A stretch of DNA of 32,713 bases from Kribbella albertanoniae (GTDB taxonomy: Bacteria > Actinomycetota > Actinomycetes > Propionibacteriales > Kribbellaceae). Made by a program: the position numbers and the translations under genes. The stretch lies in NCBI RefSeq assembly GCF_004348455.1, contig NZ_SMKA01000070.1, positions 1-32,713 on the forward strand, written 5' to 3'. This document shows positions 5,551 to 14,152 of the stretch, in pieces. Under the pieces are notes generated by a model. That model had not been told where the DNA came from. It saw nothing but the letters and a program-made list of their open reading frames with translations, and searched no databases. Position 1 is the first letter of the stretch; the number at the start of each line of letters is the position of its first letter.

Positions 5551-8348
5551 CGGAAAGCACCGAAATCCACGGCACGCCCAGCCCCGACCTGAAGATCATC
5601 GAGACGCGGGTTTACCGCGGGCCGAACGTGTGGAGTTACGAGCCGGCCATTCATCTGGTCGTCGACCTGGGCTCGCTGGAGAGCTTTCCGTCGAACACGA
5701 TTCCCGGGTTCACCGAGCAGCTCCTCGAGCACTTGCCCCGGCTCGACCAGCACCACTGCTCGCGCGGCCGGCGCGGCGGTTTCATCGAGCGGCTGAACGA
5801 GGGCACCTGGCTCGGCCACATCGCCGAGCACGTCGCCCTGCAACTGCAGCAGGAGGCCGGCCACGACATGCGGCGCGGCAAGACCCGCCAGGTCAAGGGC
5901 CACCCGGGGCGCTACAACATCGTCTACGCGTACGCCGACGAGGCCGTGGGACTGGCCGCCGGTGAGCTCGCCGTACGGTTCGTCAACCAGCTTGTTCAAC
6001 CGGATCCTGAGTTCGACTTCACCGGCGAGCTGGAGAAGTTCATCAAGCAGGCGGAGCGTACGGCGTTCGGTCCGTCCACGCAGGCGATCGTCGACGAGGC
6101 TGTCTCCCGCGACATCCCGTGGATCCGGCTGAACAAGGCCAGCCTGGTCCAGCTCGGTCAGGGTGTGCACGCGAAGCGCATCCGGGCCACCATGACCTCC
6201 GAGACCGGATCGATCGCGGTCGACGTTGCCAGCGACAAGGATCTGACCACCCGGCTGCTTGCCTCGGCCGGTCTTCCGGTGCCGCGCTCGGAGTCGATCC
6301 GCACAGTCGACGAAGCCGTCTCGATCGCCAACAAGCTCGGCTACCCGGTCGTGTGCAAGCCGCTCGACGGCAACCACGGCCGCGGCGTCTGCCTGAACCT
6401 GCAGAACGCCGACGACGTCCGTGAGGCCTTCCCGATCGCGGCCGAGCAGTCCCGCCGTGGCTGGGTGATCGTGGAGAACATGGTGGTCGGCAAGGACTAC
6501 CGGTGCCTGATCATCAACGGCCGGATGGAGGCGATCGCCGAGCGCGTCCCCGCGCATGTGGTCGGCGACGGCGTGCACACGGTGGCCGAGCTGGTCGACA
6601 TCACCAACGCCGATCCGCGCCGTGGTGTCGGGCACGAGAAGATCCTGACCCGGATCACCGTGAACGCGGCCGCTCGGGAGCTGGTGCGCAGCCAGGGGTT
6701 CGAGCTGGACGACGTACCGCCGGAGGAAGTGATGGTGAAGCTCACGCTCACCGGCAACATGTCCACCGGCGGGATCTCCATCGACCGGACCTGGGAGGCA
6801 CACCCGGAGAACGTCGAGATCGCCGAGGAGGCGGCCCGGATGATCGGGCTCGACATCGCCGGGATCGACTTCATCTGCCCCGACATCACCCAGCCGGTGC
6901 GCGAGACCGGCGGCGCGATCTGCGAGGTCAACGCCGCCCCGGGCTTCCGGATGCACACGAATCCGACCATCGGCGAACCGCAGTACATCGCCAAACCGGT
7001 CGTCGACATGCTGTTCCCGCCGGGTGCGACCAGCCGGATCCCGATCGTCGCCGTGACCGGCACGAACGGCAAGACCACCACCTCGCGGATGATCAGCCAC
7101 GTCTTCAAGGGCATGGGCCGCAAGGTCGGTATGACGTCGACCGACGGCATCGTGATCGACGAGCGGCTGGTGATCCGGTCGGATGCGTCCGGGCCGAAGT
7201 CCGCCCGGATGGTGCTGCAGAACCCGCGCGTCGACTTCGCCGTGTTCGAGGTCGCGCGCGGTGGCATCCTGCGTGAGGGTCTCGGCTACGAGCGGAACGA
7301 CATCGCCGTCGTACTGAATGTGCAGCCCGATCACCTCGGGCTCCGCGGGATCGACACGCTGGAGCAGTTGGCCGATGTGAAGGGCGTGCTGGTCGAGGCC
7401 GTGCCCCGGACCGGGTACGCCGTACTGAACGCCGATGACCCGCTGGTTCGCAAGATGCGGCGCAAGTGTTCCGGACAGGTCGTGTGGTTCAGCATGGCCG
7501 AGCCGGGCAGCGAGGTCCGCGAGTACATCGAGGGTCACTGCCGGCGGGGTGGTCGTGCCGTGGTGCTCGAGCGCTCCGACCTCGGTGACATGATCGTGGT
7601 CAAGCACGGCCGCCGTTCGATGCAGCTCGCCTGGACACACTTGCTCCCGGCAACGTTCGGTGGGCGCGCGATGATGAACGTGCAGAACGGGATGGCCGCC
7701 GCGGCTGCCGCGTTCGCGGCCGGTGCGCCGCTGCACGACATCCGGCAAGGTCTGCGGACGTTCAACACGTCGTACTACCTGTCCCCCGGCCGGCTGAACG
7801 AGATCGATGTCGACGGCCGCACGGTCATCGTCGACTACTGCCACAACGCGCCCGCGATGCGGATGCTCGGTGACTTCGTCGACCGGCTGGGCGAGAGCCT
7901 GATCGCGTCGTCCGAGCTCGGCCGACCGTCACGGATCGGTGTGATCGCAACCGCGGGCGACCGGCGGGACGAGGACATCCATGAGCTCGGGCAGATCGCG
8001 GCCCAGCACTTCGACGTTGTCATCGTCCGTGAGGACGCGCGCCTGCGCGGCCGCAAGCGTGGCGAGCTGGCCTCGCTGATCGAGGCCGGGGTCCGGAGCG
8101 CGATGGACACCGGGGCCCGGTGCCGTCAGGTCGAGATCGTCATCGACGAGCTGACTGCGATCCGGCACGCGCTCGCCCGGTCGAACCGCGGTGACCTGGT
8201 CGTCCTGTGTGTCGATCAGCACCAGACGGTTCTGGCCGAGCTGGAGTCCGTGTCGCACCTGGCCCAGGCCGGTGCGCGCTCGGGCGACGAGGGCGGCGAC
8301 CCCGACTTCGTGAAGCCCGAAGAGACCGAGGACCCCTCAGACGCCTAG
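5547..8348 (+). CDS. cphA: Cyanophycin synthetase CphA
   Basis: ATP-dependent, non-ribosomal synthesis of cyanophycin: Asp is added to the backbone and Arg to each Asp side chain. The 933-residue protein has the three expected domains: an N domain (about 10-160, beginning IIETRVYRGPNVWSY), an ATP-grasp domain (about 210-485) and a Mur-ligase-like domain (about 490-905). The Mur P-loop GTNGKTTT is at 505-512 with Lys509; ARGGILREG, QPDHLGLRGID, SPGRLNEID and DYCHNAP follow in order, so both active sites appear intact. An acidic, disordered tail of about 25 residues ends the protein. It overlaps cphB by four bases and the next gene by one. This argues for nitrogen/carbon storage granules in this actinobacterium. 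Confidence 0.95.
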   Translation: MTESTEIHGTPSPDLKIIETRVYRGPNVWSYEPAIHLVVDLGSLESFPSNTIPGFTEQLLEHLPRLDQHHCSRGRRGGFIERLNEGTWLGHIAEHVALQLQQEAGHDMRRGKTRQVKGHPGRYNIVYAYADEAVGLAAGELAVRFVNQLVQPDPEFDFTGELEKFIKQAERTAFGPSTQAIVDEAVSRDIPWIRLNKASLVQLGQGVHAKRIRATMTSETGSIAVDVASDKDLTTRLLASAGLPVPRSESIRTVDEAVSIANKLGYPVVCKPLDGNHGRGVCLNLQNADDVREAFPIAAEQSRRGWVIVENMVVGKDYRCLIINGRMEAIAERVPAHVVGDGVHTVAELVDITNADPRRGVGHEKILTRITVNAAARELVRSQGFELDDVPPEEVMVKLTLTGNMSTGGISIDRTWEAHPENVEIAEEAARMIGLDIAGIDFICPDITQPVRETGGAICEVNAAPGFRMHTNPTIGEPQYIAKPVVDMLFPPGATSRIPIVAVTGTNGKTTTSRMISHVFKGMGRKVGMTSTDGIVIDERLVIRSDASGPKSARMVLQNPRVDFAVFEVARGGILREGLGYERNDIAVVLNVQPDHLGLRGIDTLEQLADVKGVLVEAVPRTGYAVLNADDPLVRKMRRKCSGQVVWFSMAEPGSEVREYIEGHCRRGGRAVVLERSDLGDMIVVKHGRRSMQLAWTHLLPATFGGRAMMNVQNGMAAAAAAFAAGAPLHDIRQGLRTFNTSYYLSPGRLNEIDVDGRTVIVDYCHNAPAMRMLGDFVDRLGESLIASSELGRPSRIGVIATAGDRRDEDIHELGQIAAQHFDVVIVREDARLRGRKRGELASLIEAGVRSAMDTGARCRQVEIVIDELTAIRHALARSNRGDLVVLCVDQHQTVLAELESVSHLAQAGARSGDEGGDPDFVKPEETEDPSDA

Positions 8349-9508
8349 TGGGAACCCCAGTAAAGCCGTCGCGCCGACAACTCTTCGGGTACGCCGGAGC
8401 AGCCGCCGCAGGTGCTGCCGTCACCGGCGCCGCTACCGTTGCCCTCGACAAGCAACCTCCTCCCGCCAGCCGGCTCATCTCCCCGTACGGCGACCGTCAG
8501 CCGGGCGTCGCGGCGAGCTCTCCTCGGCACGGGGAGTTGGTGGCGTTCAACCTCAAGCCTGGTACCGATAAGGCCGCGCTTGGGCGGTTGATGAGGTTAT
8601 GGTCGGCGAATGTTGTTGCGTTGGGCAACGGACAACCGGCACCCGGGGACACGGCTCCGGAGTTGGCGACTGCGAACACGGCACTGACCACGACGGTTGG
8701 TTTCGGGGCCCGGGTGTTCGAGCTGGCAGGCAACAAACCGGCCGCCCCGGACGACCTGCCGGTGATGCGGCACGACCGTTTGCAGGACGAGTGGTCGGGT
8801 GGTGACCTGCTGATCCTCGTCGGCGCGGATGACGAGCTGAGCGTCGTGCACGCCGTACGGCGGTTCGTCGCGGACGCGAAGCCGTTCGCGGTGCCGGCGT
8901 GGCGGCAGACCGGCTTCTGGAACAGCACCGGCCCGGACGGGAAGCCGGTCACCGGGCGGAACCTGTTCGGTCAGGTCGACGGCACCGGCAACCCGGCCGT
9001 CGGGACACCCGAGTTCGACGCGACCGTCTGGGCAGCCGACGGCAGCACGACCCTCGTCGTACGGCGCATCAAACTCAACCTCGACACCTGGGACGAACGC
9101 ACCCGCTCGGAACAAGAACGCGCCATCGGCCGCAAACTCAGCACCGGCGCACCACTCACCGGCACCGCCGAACACGACGAACTCGACCTCGAAGCCCGCG
9201 ACGCCGAAGGCCGCCCCGTCATCGCAGCCAACGCCCATGCGCGCCTCTCCCACCACTCCGAGAACGACGGCCGCCGCATCTTCCGCAAAGGCCTCAACTA
9301 CGTCCACGACTCCGGTACGACGCGTGAGTCCGGCCTGATCTTCCTCAGCTACCAGGCCGATATCGCCGGCCAGTTCCTCCCGCTGCTGGCCCGCCTGGAC
9401 GCAGCCGACGCCCTGAACGAGTGGACCACGACCATCGGCTCCGCCGTGTTCGCGATTCCGCCCGGCTTCCAGCCCGGCGGCTGGCTGGGGCAAAAAGTTC
9501 TCGGCTGA
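8348..9508 (+). CDS. Tat-exported DyP-type heme peroxidase
   Basis: Dye-decolourising peroxidase, 386 residues, heme-dependent oxidation with H2O2. A twin-arginine signal is present: SRRQLFGYAG at 8-17 followed by an Ala-rich hydrophobic stretch, so export is expected. Family motifs are the GxxDG motif GQVDG at 208-212 (Asp211), proximal heme ligand His297 in NAHAR, and distal Arg313 in IFRKGLNY. The Tat signal and size point to the EfeB-like type A group, but no EfeU or EfeO gene is nearby. GTG 8348 shares its first base with the cphA stop (TAGTG) and the twin-Arg motif follows at once, which fixes the start; the frame is open upstream inside cphA. Its place in a cyanophycin operon is odd, since cyanophycin is cytoplasmic. 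Confidence 0.9.
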   Translation: MGTPVKPSRRQLFGYAGAAAAGAAVTGAATVALDKQPPPASRLISPYGDRQPGVAASSPRHGELVAFNLKPGTDKAALGRLMRLWSANVVALGNGQPAPGDTAPELATANTALTTTVGFGARVFELAGNKPAAPDDLPVMRHDRLQDEWSGGDLLILVGADDELSVVHAVRRFVADAKPFAVPAWRQTGFWNSTGPDGKPVTGRNLFGQVDGTGNPAVGTPEFDATVWAADGSTTLVVRRIKLNLDTWDERTRSEQERAIGRKLSTGAPLTGTAEHDELDLEARDAEGRPVIAANAHARLSHHSENDGRRIFRKGLNYVHDSGTTRESGLIFLSYQADIAGQFLPLLARLDAADALNEWTTTIGSAVFAIPPGFQPGGWLGQKVLG

Positions 9509-9510
9509 CC

Positions 9511-9542
9511 TGTCACCCTGCGACGCTCGCCACAGCGTTCTA
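9511..9542 (+). promoter_or_regulatory. Candidate ECF-type promoter of the sigma factor gene
   Basis: TGTCACC at 9511-9517 and CGTTCT at 9536-9541 are 18 bases apart and lie immediately before the sigma gene. Extracytoplasmic-function-type sigma factors often read a GTCAC-like -35 and a CG-containing -10 before their own gene, so autoregulation is possible. One sequence alone cannot establish this. Confidence 0.25.
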
Positions 9543-9548
9543 GGTGGT

Positions 9549-9555
9549 GAGGAGG
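9549..9555 (+). promoter_or_regulatory. Ribosome binding site deciding the sigma factor start
   Basis: GAGGAGG at 9549-9555 is a near-perfect Shine-Dalgarno. It is two bases from ATG 9558 but eight from ATG 9564. The second spacing is normal, so the start is taken as 9564. Confidence 0.6.
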
Positions 9556-9563
9556 CGATGCCG

Positions 9564-10094
9564 ATGAGAGACCGTCCCACGGAGGCGGACTTCGACGACT
9601 TCGTACGAGCGCGCTGGAGTGCGACCGCCCGGCTGGCGTACGCACTGACCTTGGACCACCAACGGGCCGAGGATCTGGCGCAGGAGTCGTTCACCAAGCT
9701 GTGGTTCCACTGGGGCAAGGCCAGCACCGGCAGCCCGGAGGCCTACCTGCGCCGAGTCGTGACCACGACGTTCCTGTCCACCCGGCGGCGTCGCTGGTTC
9801 GGTGAACACCCGACCGAGACACCACCCGAGGTCGCGGTCGCCGCGGCCACCGGTCAGATCGACGAGCGGCTCGCACTCCGCCGCGCGATGGCGCGACTCA
9901 GCCCACGGCAACGCGCTGCCGTCTACCTCCGGTACGCCGAGGACCTGTCCGAACGCAGTGTCGCCGACCTGCTCGGCTGCTCGGTCGGCTCGGTCAAACA
10001 ACACACGCGCCGCGGCCTGGACGCCCTGCGCGCCGAACTCGACTTCACGTCACCCGATGAGCTGGCCATCCTGGCCGGGAGGGGAATCGCATGA
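9564..10094 (+). CDS. SigE-family RNA polymerase sigma factor
   Basis: Small sigma-70-type factor of the actinobacterial SigE family, 176 residues. Region 2 is at about 5-75 (DFDDFVRARWSATARLAY, then the AEDLAQESFTKLW segment), and region 4 with its helix-turn-helix is at about 105-160 (LSPRQRAAVYLRYAEDLSERSVADLLGCSVGSVKQHTRRGL). It redirects RNA polymerase to a small regulon in response to a signal not known here. It overlaps the next gene by four bases (ATGA); that gene encodes a membrane-anchored protein of the sort commonly paired with SigE-family factors. It follows the DyP gene by 55 bases and may have its own promoter. Confidence 0.88.
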   Translation: MRDRPTEADFDDFVRARWSATARLAYALTLDHQRAEDLAQESFTKLWFHWGKASTGSPEAYLRRVVTTTFLSTRRRRWFGEHPTETPPEVAVAAATGQIDERLALRRAMARLSPRQRAAVYLRYAEDLSERSVADLLGCSVGSVKQHTRRGLDALRAELDFTSPDELAILAGRGIA

Positions 10095-10786
10095 CCCACG
10101 ACCTCACCGACAAGTTCGCTGTACTGACCGACGACCGCCCGGAACCCCTCGACCCCGCCGCCCTCGTCCGCACCGGCATCACGCGCCGCCGCCGGCGCCG
10201 TCGTACCGGGGCTGCGCTGGTGGGCACCGCCGCGGTCACCGCGATCGCACTCACCGCGACGCCGATCGCCGGGGCGCTGCTGACGACCGATGCGCCAGTC
10301 AGCGCACCGGCCTCCAGTCAGCGGCTGCCGGACCCGTGGATGGACAAGCCGGTCCCGGGGGCGAAGGGCATGTACTACCTGTACCAGGGAAAGATCGGCA
10401 ACCGCCCCTGGGGAGTCGCTGCTGTCGAAGGCGGCTGCGTGGTGATGATCCCCACACCCTCGTGGAGCAGTACCAAGGAGCCCAGACCGATCTATTCGCT
10501 GGAAAGCGCCTTCGTGGACAAGAAGCGACCCTGCGGGAAGGACCGCGGCCTGGACGACTTCGCCGGCGCCGTCGGGATCCTCGGGAAGACCAAGGCCGAC
10601 AAGGACACCACCTCCGTCTTCGCGGGCGTCACCTCGGCCGACACGCGCAAGGTCCGCATCCGGGTCGGCAAGTGGAACTTCACGGTGGATACGATCGCGA
10701 CCCCCGCGAGCAACAGCAAGCGCTTCTTCGTTCTCACTCTCCCCCGCCAGTTCACAGCGGACTGGTCGTTCACACCGGTTCGTTAG
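10091..10786 (+). CDS. Membrane-anchored partner of the sigma factor, unknown function
   Basis: A 231-residue protein with a short cytoplasmic N terminus, a stretch of eight consecutive Arg (about 32-39), one transmembrane helix (about 40-62) and an extracytoplasmic domain of about 165 residues that I do not recognise. Two Cys in the outer domain (in GGCVVM and KRPCGK) could form a disulfide. The layout and the four-base overlap with the sigma gene suggest an anti-sigma or co-regulator, but no zinc-binding anti-sigma motif is visible, so this is inference from position. Its 3' end overlaps the end of the convergent membrane protein gene by 17 bases (10770-10786). Confidence 0.7.
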   Translation: MTHDLTDKFAVLTDDRPEPLDPAALVRTGITRRRRRRRTGAALVGTAAVTAIALTATPIAGALLTTDAPVSAPASSQRLPDPWMDKPVPGAKGMYYLYQGKIGNRPWGVAAVEGGCVVMIPTPSWSSTKEPRPIYSLESAFVDKKRPCGKDRGLDDFAGAVGILGKTKADKDTTSVFAGVTSADTRKVRIRVGKWNFTVDTIATPASNSKRFFVLTLPRQFTADWSFTPVR

Positions 10787-11633
10787 TGCGGCGCGAGAAC
10801 AGGCGGCGCTTCGGCTCGTCGCGGTCGATCCAGTCGAGGTCGTCACCCAGTACGGCGTCGTTCGTCCGGTCGGCGAACGGGTCGGGTGGCGGCGGGACCG
10901 GGGGCAGCGCGCGGAGCTTCAGCGCGACCATGGGGATCGCGAGCAGGACGGCCACCACGAGCCAGGCGCCGTACTCCCGCAGGATCGGCTCGAACGAGTT
11001 GAAGAAGGCGTCCATCGCCGCGTCCACGGTCGGGTTGAACGCCTGACCGCTGGGCGCGCGGTCGATCGCCTGGATCGCGGCGACCACTCCGAACGAGGCG
11101 AGGTAGGTCGCGGTCAGCGGCAGCCAGAAGTACGCCGAACGCCACCCGCGCAACCAGCAGGCGACGTACAGAAGTAGTGCCAGACCGACGCCGACGAGGA
11201 GTCCGTTCAGCTGCCAGAGCCAGCGGAAGTCAGTCAGGTGGCCTGCCGGACGCAGCGCGTACCAGGCGATCGGCAGGGCGAGCGCGAACGCGGCGATCAC
11301 CGAACTTCTGGTGCCCAGGGCACCGAGTAGGCCGCCGAGAGCGCTTGCCACCAGCAACGAGATCAGCAGCTCCCGTTCCTGCCAGGGATTGCCGGTCAGC
11401 CACCAGGCGCCGGTGGCAACGATCAGGACCAGCGGCAGCGTCGCGCGGACGCGGGCGACCAGCAGACCGGCCAGCACTCCCCCGGCGAATCCGCCCAGCA
11501 GCAACAGATCCAGCCGCGGCGGCACGAACATCGTCGTACCGCCCGGCAGGCCCTTCAGGTAGACGGCGGAGAAGCCACCCACGAACCAGGCGACAACAGC
11601 AGCCGGGATCGACCACAGGTAGCGCATCCTCAT
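10770..11633 (-). CDS. Polytopic membrane protein, unknown function
   Basis: A 287-residue protein with about eight hydrophobic helices (near 6-27, 40-60, 66-82, 89-107, 110-126, 139-160, 168-190 and 220-245) and a charged cytoplasmic tail of about 40 residues with Pro-, Asp- and Arg-rich parts. I recognise no family. Two in-frame ATGs (at 11633 and 11627) are close together; the second has an AGG just before it, so the start is uncertain by two codons. It begins 31 bases after the CphA-like ligase on the same strand, so it is probably the last gene of the fabG-inhA operon. Function is unknown; transport or handling of the ligase product is only a guess from position. Confidence 0.75.
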   Translation of the reverse strand: MRMRYLWSIPAAVVAWFVGGFSAVYLKGLPGGTTMFVPPRLDLLLLGGFAGGVLAGLLVARVRATLPLVLIVATGAWWLTGNPWQERELLISLLVASALGGLLGALGTRSSVIAAFALALPIAWYALRPAGHLTDFRWLWQLNGLLVGVGLALLLYVACWLRGWRSAYFWLPLTATYLASFGVVAAIQAIDRAPSGQAFNPTVDAAMDAFFNSFEPILREYGAWLVVAVLLAIPMVALKLRALPPVPPPPDPFADRTNDAVLGDDLDWIDRDEPKRRLFSRRTNEPV

Positions 11634-11664
11634 CCCCGTCCCGCCCCAACCGAGGGCGGTGGGG

Positions 11665-13353
11665 CTAGTGGTGGGCTCTCTCGACCTTCGACTTCAGATC
11701 TTCCGCTGTGTCGACGGTAGCTCCCTCGGACCGCAACCAGCCGTCAAGACTCGCCCGATCCTGCAGAGACATCACCGCGACCACGTCACCCGGCTGGGCC
11801 TGAGCGACCAGCGCCTGCGCCGCCTCGAGCTCGGTCGGGTACGCCGGTACGTCGTCGACGCCGACCGATGCGGCTCCCTCGCGGAACACCGCCTCCAGCT
11901 CGGACGGCGGCCGCCCACGCAGGTACTCGCTCTTGTGCCCGATCGCGACCCGATCGGCACCACGCGCACCGATCGCGCCCAGCGCGGAGACCATGTCGTC
12001 GGCGCGGTCACCCGGCGAACCGAGCGCGAGCAGCAACCGCCCGCCCTCGTGCCGAACGCCGTTCATGATCTCGAGCAGGGCTTCCAGGCCGGCCTCGTTG
12101 TGCGCAAGGTCGATCACCACGGTGAAGCCGCGCAGCGAGTACATGTTCATCCGGCCGGGGTTGTTCTCGTTCGGCGAGAACGAACTCAGTCCCTCGATCA
12201 CCGCGGCGCGCGGCAGCCCGAGCCCGAGCGCTGCCGACGCGGCAGCCAGCGCGTTCTCCACGTTGTAGTGCGACAAGCCGGACAACGTCATCGGTACGTC
12301 GACGACCTTCAGCAGCGGTTCCGGATCGGACGCCTGGTCGAGGACTGTGATGAAGCCGTCGAGGACGGTGGTCGCGCGGCCGCCTTCGTCGAGTGCGGCG
12401 CGGATCGACGGCGAGTCGGGATCCCGCGAGAACACCCAGCACTTGGCCGGCGAGCCGAGCCGCATCGCGAACGTACGCGGATCGTCACCGTTCACCACGC
12501 ACCAGCCGCGCGGGCGGGTGATGTGGGTGATGACCGCCTTCACCTCGGCGAGCTGGTCGACCGTGTCGATCCCGCCCAGGCCGAGGTGGTCCGCGGTGAC
12601 GTTGGTGACGACGGAGACGTCGTTCGAGGCGACGCCGACACCGCGGCGCAGGATGCCGCCGCGGGCAGTCTCGGTGACGGCCAGCTGGATCCCCGGCTGG
12701 GACAGCACCTGCCCGGCGCCGCTCGGGCCGGAGAAGTCGCCGTACTTGACCAATTCGCCGTCGAAGTAGACGCCGTCGGTGCTCGACCAGCCGACGTGCA
12801 GCCCGGCCGCGCGCCCGATGTGGGCGATCATCCGGGAGGTCGTGGTCTTGCCGTTGGTCCCGGTGACCGCGACGACCGGCACCTTCGGCCGGATGGTCGG
12901 CGGCACGTTACCGGGCGGCTCGTTGTGCACCCGCTCGCCGACGGTCGCCATCAGCTCGGGCAGATGGTCGGCGCCGAACGCGTCCAGCACCTCGACGATC
13001 GCCGCCGCGAGCGCCCGCGCGCGCTGCTCGTGCGCCCACGGGAACGCGACCACGAGCCGGTGGTTGTCCGACTCCGGCCGGACCCGGACACCGATCCGGC
13101 CGATCCCGGCCTCGCGGGCGATCCGCCGTACGACATGGCCTGTCACCCGGATCGCGAACCGCTGCCGGAAGCCGGAGCCGATCCGCCCCGGCCGGGTGGT
13201 GCCCAGACCGACGGCCTGGCCGTACGCCTTCGCGGCCGGCGCCGGGGCGTCCACCAGCGCGGTCACGTCGAGCGTGAGCTTGACCGCCGCGCGGCTGAAG
13301 TACAGGTTGGCGCCGTCCAGGACACGGAGCTCAACCAAAGAGGTCGTGGGCAC
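11665..13353 (-). CDS. CphA-like Mur ligase lacking the ATP-grasp domain
   Basis: A 562-residue amino-acid ligase of the Mur family. Residues 7-125 resemble the N domain of CphA: VELRVLDGANLYFS aligns with IIETRVYRGPNVWSY, TGHVVRRIAREAG with AEHVALQLQQEAG, and RLVVAFPWA with NIVYAYADE. After a short linker the Mur domain starts: P-loop GTNGKTTT at 165-172 (Lys169), ARGGILRRG at 230-238, TADHLGLGGID at 253-263, HYNVENALAA, NPGRMN and IDLAHNEAG. The C-terminal part (GDRADDM, LRGRPPSELE) also follows CphA. All expected Mur nucleotide and metal sites seem present, so it is probably active, but the ATP-grasp half that extends the Asp backbone in CphA is missing. GTG 13353 overlaps the inhA stop by one base. 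Substrate unknown; addition of a basic amino acid to an acidic acceptor is the family-based guess. Confidence 0.85.
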   Translation of the reverse strand: MPTTSLVELRVLDGANLYFSRAAVKLTLDVTALVDAPAPAAKAYGQAVGLGTTRPGRIGSGFRQRFAIRVTGHVVRRIAREAGIGRIGVRVRPESDNHRLVVAFPWAHEQRARALAAAIVEVLDAFGADHLPELMATVGERVHNEPPGNVPPTIRPKVPVVAVTGTNGKTTTSRMIAHIGRAAGLHVGWSSTDGVYFDGELVKYGDFSGPSGAGQVLSQPGIQLAVTETARGGILRRGVGVASNDVSVVTNVTADHLGLGGIDTVDQLAEVKAVITHITRPRGWCVVNGDDPRTFAMRLGSPAKCWVFSRDPDSPSIRAALDEGGRATTVLDGFITVLDQASDPEPLLKVVDVPMTLSGLSHYNVENALAAASAALGLGLPRAAVIEGLSSFSPNENNPGRMNMYSLRGFTVVIDLAHNEAGLEALLEIMNGVRHEGGRLLLALGSPGDRADDMVSALGAIGARGADRVAIGHKSEYLRGRPPSELEAVFREGAASVGVDDVPAYPTELEAAQALVAQAQPGDVVAVMSLQDRASLDGWLRSEGATVDTAEDLKSKVERAHH

Positions 13354-14123
13354 TACGCTCCCATCGCGTGGTAGCCGCCGTCGACGTGGATGATCTCGCC
13401 GGTGGTGGAGGGGAAGAAGTCACTGAGCAGGGCAACGATGGTCTTGCCGGTGGGCTCCAGGTCGGTCGGGTCCCAGCCGAGCGGGGCGCGCTCCAGCCAG
13501 GGCTCCTCGAACTTCTCGAAGCCCGGAATCGCCTTGGCAGCCAGCGTCTTGAGCGGGCCGGCCGAGACGAGGTTGCAGCGGATGCCCTGCGCGCCGAGGT
13601 CGCGGGCCAGGTACCGACTCGTTGACTCCAGCGCAGCCTTGGCCACGCCCATCCAGTCGTAGCCCGGCCAGGCCACGGTCGCGTCGAACGTCATACCGAC
13701 GACGCTGCTGCCGCGCGGCATCAGCGGTGCGCAGGTGGTCGCAAGCGACTTCAGGCTGTACGCCGAGACGTGCACAGCCTGCGCGACGTCCTCCCACGGC
13801 CCCTCGAGGAACTTGCCGCCGAGGATCGTCTCCGGGTTCCCGTAGGCGATCGAGTGCACGACGCCGTCGAGACCGTCGACATGCTCCCGTACGGCGTCCG
13901 GCAGCGCGGCCAGGTGCTCCGCGTTCGTCACGTCGAGCTCGAGCACCGGCGGTTCGACCGGAAGGCGTTTCGCGATCCGCTTGGTGATGCTGAGCGCCCG
14001 GCCGAAGTTCGAGATCAGCACGGTGGCGCCCTGTTCCTGCGCCACCTTGGCCGTCGCGAAACCGATCGAGGAGTCCAGCGTGACCCCGGCGACCAGGATC
14101 CGCTTGCCGTCGAGGATGCCCAC
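13353..14123 (-). CDS. inhA: Enoyl-[acyl-carrier-protein] reductase (NADH), InhA/FabI type
   Basis: Last step of each fatty acid elongation cycle: reduces trans-2-enoyl-ACP with NADH. The 256-residue SDR-fold protein has the FabI/InhA signature: divergent nucleotide loop GVTLDSSIGFATAK at 13-26, and the catalytic Tyr155-x6-Lys162 in YDWMGVAK, with Phe146 just before, close to Phe149, Tyr158 and Lys165 of Mycobacterium InhA. The start is GTG 14123, preceded by a purine-rich AGGGGGGAG on the minus strand; the much longer open frame extends upstream only through fabG in another frame and is not real. It lies 29 bases after fabG, and its stop overlaps the start of the CphA-like ligase. Confidence 0.93.
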   Translation of the reverse strand: MGILDGKRILVAGVTLDSSIGFATAKVAQEQGATVLISNFGRALSITKRIAKRLPVEPPVLELDVTNAEHLAALPDAVREHVDGLDGVVHSIAYGNPETILGGKFLEGPWEDVAQAVHVSAYSLKSLATTCAPLMPRGSSVVGMTFDATVAWPGYDWMGVAKAALESTSRYLARDLGAQGIRCNLVSAGPLKTLAAKAIPGFEKFEEPWLERAPLGWDPTDLEPTGKTIVALLSDFFPSTTGEIIHVDGGYHAMGA

Positions 14124-14152
14124 CGGCTCCCCCCTTCTGAGAATGTGTTGGT

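Noticed and set aside
5523..7844. 773-codon minus-strand open frame
   Set aside because: Opposite cphA, whose whole sequence carries known motifs; typical high-GC antisense frame.
11659..13374. 571-codon plus-strand open frame
   Set aside because: Opposite the CphA-like ligase; composition is Arg/Asp/His-rich and without domains.
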